Shown: positions 51,599-59,221 of the stretch, one piece after another
How positions within the stretch are numbered: the first letter of the stretch is position 1
How the letters are laid out: the number at the start of each line of letters is the position of its first letter
NCBI GenBank assembly: GCA_019637685.1
Contig: JAHBVF010000011.1
Span: 1-64,000 of the forward strand
Origin: Caldilineaceae bacterium
Lineage (GTDB): Bacteria > Chloroflexota > Anaerolineae > Caldilineales > Caldilineaceae
DNA length: 64,000 nt
Direction of reading: 5' to 3'
Notes under the pieces: model-generated
Told to the model about the DNA's origin: nothing
The model's database searches: none
What the model saw: the letters and a program-made list of their open reading frames with translations, nothing else
Made by a program: the position numbers and the translations under genes

Positions 51599-54127
51599 AT
51601 GAAATCGCCACGTAAACTTGTGGCTGCTGTCGCTGTGATCGCCGGCTTGCTGGCGGTGGGGGTGGCCGTGGCGCAGGTAAGCACAAACTACAACTTGGGC
51701 TGGTGGACCATCAGCGACGGGGGCGGGGGGCGCCAGTCGGCCAACTTCGCTATCCAGGATTCTATGGCGCTCTTTGGCGACGGCGCGGTGGGCAGCACCA
51801 ACTTTGGGGTGCAGAGCGGCAATGTGCCGGGCAACGCCACCCCGACACCCACCTTCACGCCGATTCCTGGGGCGACGGACACGCCCACATCGCCACCGAC
51901 AGCCACATTCACGCATACGTCGACCCCAGTGCCACCGACCAGCACGCCGACCCATACGTCGACCAGCACGCCAACCCATACACCGACCAGCACACCGACG
52001 CATACGCCGACCACTACACCAACCATCACACCGACTACGACGCCAACTCCTTTGGCCACCCCAACCCGGGACCCGGCCGCAGACACTTTTGAAGAGGACG
52101 ACCTCTGCGCCCAGGCCAAAGTGATCGGGGCCGATGGCACATCCCAGACCCACACCTTCCACGACGAAGGCGATCGGGACTGGATTCGTTTCACCGCCCA
52201 GGCCAACCGCACGTATATCATCGAAGCGGAGAATCTGGGCAACAAAGCCGACGCCCTGCTCTTCCTGCGCGATGGCTGCGACACCGCGCCCAACCAGTCC
52301 AACAACAATGCCTTTGGTTCCACCGTGCGTCTGGAATGGGATTCCACCAAAAACGGCGACTACTTCCTGGAAATCGCCCAGTTTGACCCCAGCCTTTTCG
52401 GCACAGAAGCCAATTACCGGGTCAAAGTGACAGTCGATGGCGTACCGCCCTCGGCTCCCACCAATCCCCGCTGCCTCTCGGTGGACAGCACAACCATTGC
52501 TATGCAGTGGAAACGCAGCCCAGAACGGGATGTGCGCAAATATCGTGTCAATTATGCCAACCAGAATGGAACCGGCGCGGGCAGCGACGACGTGCAGGGG
52601 GGCGAGATCACCTTCTATACTCTGGGTGGGTTGACACCGGGCAACACCTATACAATGCGTGTCCAGGCCCTGGACTTTTCCAACAACGAAAGCCCCCTCT
52701 CTGGCAGTGTCTCGTGTACGGCCCAGCAGCCCGCGGATACCTCCATTCCGACCTTCACTGTGCAGCAGCCCAGCGCCACCAGTGTCTACACCACAACGGC
52801 CAGCAAAATCACTTTTACTGGCCAGGCCAACGACACCGGCGGCAATCTGAGCCGGGCACAGGTGGAGAACACCACCGCCGCCGCGTCCGGTTGGGACTAC
52901 TCCCTGAGTGGCAGCAGCGACAGCTTCCGCGTGGAGGATGTGGCCCTGAGCAAAGGCGCAAACAGCCTGACCGTGCGGGTCTACGACGAGGCGGGCAATG
53001 TGGGCACACGCACAATCACCATCAACCGCCTGGGGGACAGCCCCGGCGCGGTCATTATTCTGGCCGGTCACAACGAAACTTTTGGCCTGCAAACCAATAT
53101 CTACAACAGCACCAATCGGGCCTATCGCATCTTCCTCAGCGCGGGCTTCACGCCGGATGACATCTACTATATTGCGCCCGTGGCCCAGGACGCGGACGGG
53201 GACGGCAACCCGGACACCGATGCTGTCAGCACCCCCGCGGCCATCCAACAGGCGATTACTGTCTGGGCCAATACCAAAGTGGACGCCAACAGGCCTCTCT
53301 TCCTCTATATGATGGATCACGGCTTTGAGGACAAATTCTGTGTCAGCGGCTGCGCGGGGGCCAACAGCATTACCCCCAACCAGTTGGACGGCTGGCTGCG
53401 TACCCTGGAAACCGAGACCGGCGTAAGCGAAGTCACAGTCGTCATCGAAGCCTGTGTCTCCGGCAGTTTTATTGAGCGCTCCAAAGATGTAGCCAGCAGC
53501 ATCGCCAAAGCGGGCCGGGTGATTATTACTTCCACCGGCCACGCCAACAACGCCTACGCCTCGGCCCAGGGCGCCTACTTCTCCGACGCCTTCTTCTCCT
53601 GCATCGCCGACAGCCAACACCTGAAGGCCTGCTTCGACGAGGCCCGCCAGGCCGTGCAGGCTACGGGCGTGGACCAGACACCCTATCTGGACGACAACGG
53701 CGACGGCGTCTCCAACGCCAGCGACGGGACAATTGCTGCCCAGCGCTTTGTCACTCGCTTTTTCAGTTCCGTGCGCCCGGTCATCCAGTCCAAAACAGTG
53801 CAACAGAACGGGGCGGACGGAACCCTCTCGGCCACGGTTGCCAGCGGCGCGGAACAGGTGGATCTGGTCTGGGCCGCGGTCTATCCTCCCGGCTTCCAGC
53901 CGCCTTCAGAAGTCACTCTGAACCTGAAAGTGCCGCTGATCCGTCTGGAGCCGGTGGCGGGCCAGGAGGGCAAATTCAGCGTGGACTATCCCAACGGCTT
54001 CTCTGATAGCGGCGACTACCGCGTCGTCTTCTACGCCCAGGACAGGCTGGGGCTGAACGCCCTGCCCCAGGTCGCGGGCGAGGATGCCTCCGCGGGGGCG
54101 ATCTTCCTGCCAGTGGTGACGCGCTAA
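51599..54127 (+). CDS. secreted C13/caspase-like peptidase with PPC and FN3 domains
   Basis: An 842-residue exported protein. Signal peptide 1-26; a short domain beginning NYNLGWWTISDGGGG; a long Thr/Pro linker (about 82-160, TPTHTPTSTP repeats); a pre-peptidase-like beta domain (about 165-280; GDRDWIRFTAQANRTYIIEA); an FN3 domain (about 280-375); an Ig-like domain; then a legumain-type (C13/clan CD) catalytic domain (about 480-720) with His in FLYMMDHGFED and Cys in VVIEACVSGSF. It ends GAIFLPVVTR. AAGGAG precedes the ATG. It follows the tail-fibre-like gene by 27 bases, so the two are probably one operon. Confidence 0.82.
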   Translation: MKSPRKLVAAVAVIAGLLAVGVAVAQVSTNYNLGWWTISDGGGGRQSANFAIQDSMALFGDGAVGSTNFGVQSGNVPGNATPTPTFTPIPGATDTPTSPPTATFTHTSTPVPPTSTPTHTSTSTPTHTPTSTPTHTPTTTPTITPTTTPTPLATPTRDPAADTFEEDDLCAQAKVIGADGTSQTHTFHDEGDRDWIRFTAQANRTYIIEAENLGNKADALLFLRDGCDTAPNQSNNNAFGSTVRLEWDSTKNGDYFLEIAQFDPSLFGTEANYRVKVTVDGVPPSAPTNPRCLSVDSTTIAMQWKRSPERDVRKYRVNYANQNGTGAGSDDVQGGEITFYTLGGLTPGNTYTMRVQALDFSNNESPLSGSVSCTAQQPADTSIPTFTVQQPSATSVYTTTASKITFTGQANDTGGNLSRAQVENTTAAASGWDYSLSGSSDSFRVEDVALSKGANSLTVRVYDEAGNVGTRTITINRLGDSPGAVIILAGHNETFGLQTNIYNSTNRAYRIFLSAGFTPDDIYYIAPVAQDADGDGNPDTDAVSTPAAIQQAITVWANTKVDANRPLFLYMMDHGFEDKFCVSGCAGANSITPNQLDGWLRTLETETGVSEVTVVIEACVSGSFIERSKDVASSIAKAGRVIITSTGHANNAYASAQGAYFSDAFFSCIADSQHLKACFDEARQAVQATGVDQTPYLDDNGDGVSNASDGTIAAQRFVTRFFSSVRPVIQSKTVQQNGADGTLSATVASGAEQVDLVWAAVYPPGFQPPSEVTLNLKVPLIRLEPVAGQEGKFSVDYPNGFSDSGDYRVVFYAQDRLGLNALPQVAGEDASAGAIFLPVVTR

Positions 54128-54158
54128 CCAGTGAATTTTGACAGTGAATAACGCACAA

Positions 54159-54192
54159 AAAGAGACCCGAACCGTCCGGTTCGGGTCTCTTT
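54159..54192. terminator. strong bidirectional terminator
   Basis: AAAGAGACCCGAACC (54159-54173) pairs exactly with GGTTCGGGTCTCTTT (54178-54192) around GTCC, with A-rich and T-rich flanks. It serves the convergent peptidase and spoVS genes. Confidence 0.85.
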
Positions 54193-54223
54193 CTATACAG
54201 TAGAGATGGCCGTGTGGCAGGCA

Positions 54224-54547
54224 CTACACCCGGCGCGCAACCATCTCCACCGCCGAACGTCCATAGCCCTCCATATCCACATCCTGCATAGACGGGATGA
54301 CCCCAATCTCTATTCCCTCCGCGGCCAGATATGTCCGGGCCAGGGCCACGGCTTTCACAGCCTGGTTGACAGCGGATGCGCCGATGGCCCGCAGCACAAT
54401 CTGTTCGTGCTGGCGCAGGGCGTGGGCAATGGACCCGGCCAGCCCCCGTACAGGCGACGCGCCACCCACCCGCAGCAGAGGCGTGCCGTCGGGCAAAACG
54501 TGGGACGCTTTGACGTCCGACAGTTTCCGGTGATACACATTTTGCAT
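54224..54547 (-). CDS. spoVS: stage V sporulation protein S homologue
   Basis: A 107-residue SpoVS protein. The core reads LLRVGGASPVRGLAGSIAHAL, then IGASAVNQAVKAVALARTYL and IPSMQDVDMEGYGRSAVEM, an almost canonical Alba-like SpoVS domain. It has a short variable N-terminus. ATG 54547 has AAAGGAAG at a normal distance; another ATG 9 bases earlier (54556) is too close to it. SpoVS occurs widely in non-sporulating bacteria, where its role is unknown. It diverges from an HTH-STAND NTPase gene, repeating the arrangement seen at 22 kb. Confidence 0.9.
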   Translation of the reverse strand: MQNVYHRKLSDVKASHVLPDGTPLLRVGGASPVRGLAGSIAHALRQHEQIVLRAIGASAVNQAVKAVALARTYLAAEGIEIGVIPSMQDVDMEGYGRSAVEMVARRV

Positions 54548-54618
54548 TGAAGACATCTTCCTTTTTCCAGGGCCAAAACAAGCAGCGCGGCAGGTGGGCA
54601 TACATACCCCGTGCGGAG

Positions 54619-54647
54619 TTGTCCGCTGGGCAGGGGCCTGTTATACT
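54619..54647 (+). promoter_or_regulatory. sigma-70-type promoter for the HTH-STAND gene
   Basis: TTGTCC (54619-54624), a 17-base spacer and TATACT (54642-54647) form a good housekeeping promoter about 75 bases before the ATG at 54722. It lies in the 174-base gap shared with the divergent spoVS gene. Confidence 0.55.
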
Positions 54648-54721
54648 CTAGGCCATACACCCTGACGCAGTACATCCCAATTACTGTGAATCCACTTCCC
54701 ATTTCTGTGAATGCCGGTGTA

Positions 54722-56119
54722 ATGTCCCCATTCGGTCAACAACTGAAGGTGCTTCGTCAAAATAGTACAGACCCGCAGCGTGGCGGTGCTCTGACCCAAT
54801 CCCGTCTGGCTGATCTGATCGGTGAGCGTCTGGGCACAGACGGCTGGCCCCGTTTCCAGACAGTGAGCGACTGGGAGCGAGCGCGCAAGCGTTTGGATGC
54901 TTACGCGGATCGCAATGTGCTGGTTGCCATTCTTCAGGTGCTGTTCGACTGTGGCGGGTTGCCCGGTGGGGATGCCGCAAACGTCTGGCTGGACAGCGGC
55001 GGCTATGCACCCCTCTCTGCCCAGGAAATTCAACAAATCTTCCCCCAGGGCGCGAACCAATCGGCCGATATCTATGCCCGCTGGGTCGCCCGGCTGGAAG
55101 CCCCCACCTATACCCGGCTCTTCGGCGTGGCGCACGCCGTGGCCCAATTGACCGATCTGCTGATCGCCCCCCATGCCCCCTGGATTCTTGCTCTGGAAGG
55201 TTTGGGGGGGCTGGGCAAAACCGCGCTGACCGATTACCTGGCCCGCCAATTGATGCACGCGGGCCACTTTGCCGATTTGGCCTGGGTGAGCGCCCGGCCT
55301 GCCTCCTTTTCTTTGGATGGAGCGGTGCAGCCCGCGCCCCATCCGGTGCTTTCGGTGGACGAAGCCGAGCGGGAGTTGGCTGCTCAACTGCTGGGGCGCG
55401 AGACCGCCAGCCAACTGGTTTCGTCCCAGGCCCGGCAGCAGATGCTGCTGGAACGGCTCCGGACCGCGCCGCACCTGCTGGTCATCGACAACCTGGAAAG
55501 CCTGGCCGATCTGGAACAATTGCTGCCTCTGGTCCAGCGTTTTGCCAACCCAGCCAAATTTCTGCTCACCTCCCGCCAACGGTTGCCGGGGGCCAGCGCG
55601 ATCTATCACTTTTCTCTGCCGGGGCTGGAAGAGGCCGACGCGCTGGCGCTGATCCGCTACGAGGCCGCTACCGGCAATCTGCCCCACGTGGCTGCTGCCA
55701 ACGACGCCCAGTTGCGACGCCTCTTTCAGGTTGTTGGCGGTAACCCCCTGGCCTTGCGCCTGGCTGTGGGCCAGCTACACCTGCGCGAACTCACGCCGCT
55801 CATCGACGAATGGCAGCAGGCCACATCCAGCGAAATTGAAGCCTTCTACACGTTCATCTATCGCAGCGCCTGGGACCGGCTGGACGAGAAGTGCCGCTAC
55901 GCGTTTCTGTCCATGCCCCTGGCTGTCGAGCAGGGTGGCCGCCTGGCCCATCTGGTCGCCACCAGCGGTCTGAGCGAACGGGAGATGATAGCCGCGCTGG
56001 ATCAACTTATTACCCTCAATCTGGTCAACGCCCACGGCTCGCTGGATGCCCGGCGTTTTTCCATCCACAGCCTGACCCGCTCCTTTTTGCATAAGCAGGT
56101 GGCCCAATGGTGGGTCTGA
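54722..56119 (+). CDS. HTH-STAND (NB-ARC-like) NTPase
   Basis: A 465-residue regulator-type NTPase. Residues 1-75 are a helix-turn-helix of the XRE kind (LTQSRLADLIGERL, VSDWERARKRL). The NTPase has Walker A LEGLGGLGKTALTDYLA (about 160-168), HFADLAWVSARP, Walker B HLLVIDNLESL (about 250), FLLTSRQRLPG (sensor 1) and GGNPLALRLAVGQL (GxP). A winged-helix region follows and the protein ends at SLTRSFLHKQVAQWW. The sensor repeats normally fused to STAND proteins are in the next gene, which overlaps by 13 bases. Confidence 0.88.
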   Translation: MSPFGQQLKVLRQNSTDPQRGGALTQSRLADLIGERLGTDGWPRFQTVSDWERARKRLDAYADRNVLVAILQVLFDCGGLPGGDAANVWLDSGGYAPLSAQEIQQIFPQGANQSADIYARWVARLEAPTYTRLFGVAHAVAQLTDLLIAPHAPWILALEGLGGLGKTALTDYLARQLMHAGHFADLAWVSARPASFSLDGAVQPAPHPVLSVDEAERELAAQLLGRETASQLVSSQARQQMLLERLRTAPHLLVIDNLESLADLEQLLPLVQRFANPAKFLLTSRQRLPGASAIYHFSLPGLEEADALALIRYEAATGNLPHVAAANDAQLRRLFQVVGGNPLALRLAVGQLHLRELTPLIDEWQQATSSEIEAFYTFIYRSAWDRLDEKCRYAFLSMPLAVEQGGRLAHLVATSGLSEREMIAALDQLITLNLVNAHGSLDARRFSIHSLTRSFLHKQVAQWWV

Positions 56120-57306
56120 ATCTGCCGCAGGCGGCTCCAGCCGCGGGGTATCCGGCCCTCTTTCGACGCTTTATCGCCAACAGCCTGGACTTTGCACTGG
56201 CCGAAGTCCAGAACCGCGCCCTTCTTTCCGACGCCGAGCGCAAGGAAGCCCTGCGCAGCCTGGCCTATGGCCTGGAAGAGGCTTCTACCCGGCGTCAGAC
56301 TGTCGCACTTCTGCTGGCTCTGGCCCCCCACCAACTGCGCGCCGGGTGGGGTGAAGAGTGGTCCCATTTTCTCGAACGGGGACTGTCGATTGCGGTGGAG
56401 CCAGACCACAGGGCCGAGATCGCCTATCATCTGGGCGAGCTGGCCCAATATCAGGGCCACGCGGCCCAGGCCGAAGACCACTTTGCGGCCAGCGTTGCCG
56501 AGTTCGCCCAGGCGGGCCGTATTCGGCAGCAGGCGCGTTCGCTGAACCGGCTGGCCTATGCCCTGCGTTTGCAGCAGCGCCAGCCAGAAGCCCGGCGTCT
56601 GGCCGCCGATGCCCTGGCCCTGCTGGATAGCGGGGACCCGGAATGGGCCTACAGCCACTTTGTGCTGGGTGTCATCGCCTTTGACCAGGGCGACGCCCAG
56701 GCCGCGGCCGATTGCCTTTCCACGGCCCTGGCTGGCTGGGAGCTGAACGGCAGCGACGAACACCGGGCCGACGGGCTGGTCAATTTGGCCCCGGCTCTGC
56801 GCCGCTTGGGTCGCTTCGATGAGGCCATCGCCGCCTTGAAAGAGGCAGGCCAGCACTTTGCCCGGCGTCGCAATCCCCGCCGGGAGGGTCTCGTCTGTCT
56901 GAATCTGGGCAATATCTATCTTTCCCAGGAACGCTGGGCGGAAGCGCTGGCCCGGTTTCAGCCGGCAGAGCAGCTCTTTCGTCAGGTGGGCGACGATCTG
57001 CACGCGGCTATCAATTTTAACAATATGGGCGTGGCCTGCCGCAGGTTGGGCCGTCTGGAAGAGGCCGAGCGGGCCTTTCTCCTCGCCATCGCCGGTTTCG
57101 AAGAGATGGATCAGCCCGTCCATCACATCAACGCGTTGGACGGGCTGGGCAACACATATCGGGATTGCGGGCGCATGGAACTGGCTGTCGAAACCTATCA
57201 GCGGGCACTGGCCCGGGCGGAAGAGGCCGCTGATCCCGCACCTCTACAGCCCTTGGCCGCAGAAGTGCGGACGCACCTGGCCGGGCTGCTCCATTTTACC
57301 CCGTAA
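56107..57306 (+). CDS. TPR-repeat partner of the HTH-STAND NTPase
   Basis: A 399-residue protein made almost wholly of tetratricopeptide repeats (about eight to nine units from residue 95 on; LGELAQYQGHAAQAEDHFAA, NLGNIYLSQERWAEALARFQ, NNMGVACRRLGRLEEAERAF, GNTYRDCGRMELAVETYQ). It starts inside the end of the NTPase gene, so the two are translationally coupled. Together they equal one classic STAND protein (HTH, NB-ARC, TPR) split in two. The TPR array is the likely ligand- or partner-binding part. Confidence 0.85.
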   Translation: MVGLNLPQAAPAAGYPALFRRFIANSLDFALAEVQNRALLSDAERKEALRSLAYGLEEASTRRQTVALLLALAPHQLRAGWGEEWSHFLERGLSIAVEPDHRAEIAYHLGELAQYQGHAAQAEDHFAASVAEFAQAGRIRQQARSLNRLAYALRLQQRQPEARRLAADALALLDSGDPEWAYSHFVLGVIAFDQGDAQAAADCLSTALAGWELNGSDEHRADGLVNLAPALRRLGRFDEAIAALKEAGQHFARRRNPRREGLVCLNLGNIYLSQERWAEALARFQPAEQLFRQVGDDLHAAINFNNMGVACRRLGRLEEAERAFLLAIAGFEEMDQPVHHINALDGLGNTYRDCGRMELAVETYQRALARAEEAADPAPLQPLAAEVRTHLAGLLHFTP

Positions 57307-57478
57307 AGCCGTCGCCGCCCCCTTCTTGGGGCAAGGGTGTATGCCAGAAGGCGGTTGCCGTCGGATTGTCGTGGCTCTCCGCGCTGGAGAGCAGGGGTGC
57401 GCCAGCACCCACAGCCATCAACACGAAACAGACAACGGCTGTCCACACTTTGAAGCGTTTGCTCTGATTGCCGAACAT
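57296..57478 (-). CDS. small secreted peptide precursor
   Basis: A 60-residue product: basic start MFGNQSKRFK, hydrophobic core VWTAVVCFVLMAVGAGAPLL, an SSAES-like cleavage zone and a 26-30-residue hydrophilic tail ending in glycines. TGGAGG sits 8 bases before the ATG, one of the clearest ribosome sites in the window, which argues for a real gene despite the size. It overlaps the 3' end of the TPR gene by 11 bases on the opposite strand and lies between the two HTH-STAND genes. No family is recognised. Confidence 0.5.
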   Translation of the reverse strand: MFGNQSKRFKVWTAVVCFVLMAVGAGAPLLSSAESHDNPTATAFWHTPLPQEGGGDGFTG

Positions 57479-57673
57479 CTCAATGTACCTCCACTGGATG
57501 GAGACTCATCGAGAAAGGGATCCCGACCGTCGGTGTGGCGGTCCACGCGTGTCCCTCAATGAATCGGTTGGGTCCGATTCTGCGCCGGCTCTAATGGCTA
57601 TAGTTTTGCATACGGACAGCTGGCTGTCACCGCCCAATAGCGTCAGGGTTACCCGTCAAACCCGTCACTTGCC

Positions 57674-59161
57674 ATGCCAAACCCCATTAAACTGGCTGTT
57701 CTCATCGAATTGCGCGAAGCAGCGGGGCTGACCCAGGCCGAGGCCGCGGGGCGTTGCGGTCTGCGCGGCCGTCAGAGTCGCAAGACGTTGGCGGCCTGGG
57801 AGATGGGCCAGTCAACGCCCCGCCAGCGTTTCCGTCTGCCCTTTGCTGTCTATCTCCTGCGCGATTTGGGGCTGGGCCAGGATTTGACGCGTTTCGATGC
57901 CGTTTTTGGGATACTGGTAGAGGAGTGGGAGTGGCCGGCCCTGGAGAAGGAGGAGTTGGCCGACTTCATACGTCTGGCCGGGGCAAGTCCTCCGAATTCT
58001 GCATCTGGCCCGCAGTGGCATCCAGGCAGTGGGACCGCCGGTCGTGAACGCCCGGATTTGCCCCGTTTTCAGGCAATCAGCAATAGAGAGCCGGATCGCC
58101 AAGCACATTCCTCCCACCCGGCCTGGGAAATGCGTCTGCCGTCCCCTACCTACGACCAACTCTTTGGTATCGAACGTCTCTGGGAGCAGATCGCTGGACA
58201 ACTGATCGCGCCCGGTCCGCCCTGGATTGTGGCTGTGGAAGGGCTGGGCGGCATCGGCAAAACGGCTCTGGCCGACACCACCGCCCGCCGCCTGATGAGC
58301 GCAGACCACTTTGCCGACTTGGCCTGGGTCAGCGCCAAGCCCAACGTCTTTGAATTCAACGGACGCACCCGCCCGCTGGATCAGGTCGTGCTTTCCGTCG
58401 AGGCCGCGGAGCGCGCCATTGCTGTGCAGCTCCTGGGCAGCGCAGCAGCGACAGAATCCTTGCCCCCGGCCCAGCGCCGACAGATGCTTGTGGCGCGGCT
58501 GGCCGACGCGCCCACTCTGGTTGTCATCGACAATCTGGAAAGTCTGGCCAATGTGGCTGACCTGCTCCCTCTGCTTCAGCAGTTGGCAAACCCCACCAAA
58601 TTTCTGCTCACTTCCCGCCAGCGCACCCCAGGTGGTGGCACACTCTATCACCTGCCCATGCCCGCGCTGGGCGAAGCCGATGCCCTGGCATTGATGCGCC
58701 ACGAGGCCACCGTGGGCAACCTGCCCCATGTGGCTGGAGCCAGCGACGACGAATTGCGCCCGCTCTACGCGGTTATCGGCGGCAACCCCCTGGCCCTGCG
58801 TCTGGCTGTGGGGCAATTGCACGTGCGTTCGGTGGCGCAGCTGATCAAAGATTGGCAGCAGGCTGGCTCCTCAGACATCGAGAATCTCTACGCATTCATC
58901 TACCGTTCTGCCTGGGATGTTCTGGACGAGGAGAGCCGCCAAGTCTTACTGGCCATGCCCCTGGCTGTGGAACAGGGCGGACGGGCCGCGCATTTGGCCG
59001 CCACCGCGGGGATGGCCGAGGGCCAACTTCACGCCGCGCTGGAGCGGCTGGTCGCCCTCAATCTGGTGCATGTGTGGGGCACAATTAACGACCGACGCTT
59101 CGCCATCCACAGCCTCACCCGCGCCTTTCTGCACAAGCGTGTGGCGGACTGGTGGCACTAA
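57674..59161 (+). CDS. second HTH-STAND (NB-ARC-like) NTPase, paralogue
   Basis: A 495-residue paralogue of the 54722 gene. The N-terminal HTH (LTQAEAAGRCGL, KTLAAWEMGQSTPRQRFR) differs in sequence from the paralogue. The NTPase core is close to it: EGLGGIGKTALADTTA (Walker A, about 189-197), HFADLAWVSAKP, LVVIDNLESLA, FLLTSRQRTPGG, YAFIYRSAWDVLDEESRQ, LAMPLAVEQGG. It ends at SLTRAFLHKRVADWWH, the same point as its paralogue, but no TPR gene follows; the next gene converges. So its sensor is missing or encoded elsewhere. No clear Shine-Dalgarno. Confidence 0.88.
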   Translation: MPNPIKLAVLIELREAAGLTQAEAAGRCGLRGRQSRKTLAAWEMGQSTPRQRFRLPFAVYLLRDLGLGQDLTRFDAVFGILVEEWEWPALEKEELADFIRLAGASPPNSASGPQWHPGSGTAGRERPDLPRFQAISNREPDRQAHSSHPAWEMRLPSPTYDQLFGIERLWEQIAGQLIAPGPPWIVAVEGLGGIGKTALADTTARRLMSADHFADLAWVSAKPNVFEFNGRTRPLDQVVLSVEAAERAIAVQLLGSAAATESLPPAQRRQMLVARLADAPTLVVIDNLESLANVADLLPLLQQLANPTKFLLTSRQRTPGGGTLYHLPMPALGEADALALMRHEATVGNLPHVAGASDDELRPLYAVIGGNPLALRLAVGQLHVRSVAQLIKDWQQAGSSDIENLYAFIYRSAWDVLDEESRQVLLAMPLAVEQGGRAAHLAATAGMAEGQLHAALERLVALNLVHVWGTINDRRFAIHSLTRAFLHKRVADWWH

Positions 59162-59221
59162 CGCTCCCGATGTGATAGCCCCGCCTTTACGGGCTGGCGT
59201 ACCACAGACTGCCGGCTTGCG

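Noticed and set aside
51347..53803. An 818-codon open frame antisense to the C13-like peptidase gene
   Set aside because: No domain or start signal; the composition is what the reverse frame of GC-rich codons gives.
57674..59161. The second HTH-STAND as a truncated pseudogene
   Set aside because: It ends at the same conserved SLTR-FLHK-VA-WW point as its paralogue and all NTPase motifs are intact, so it is complete apart from lacking an adjacent TPR gene.
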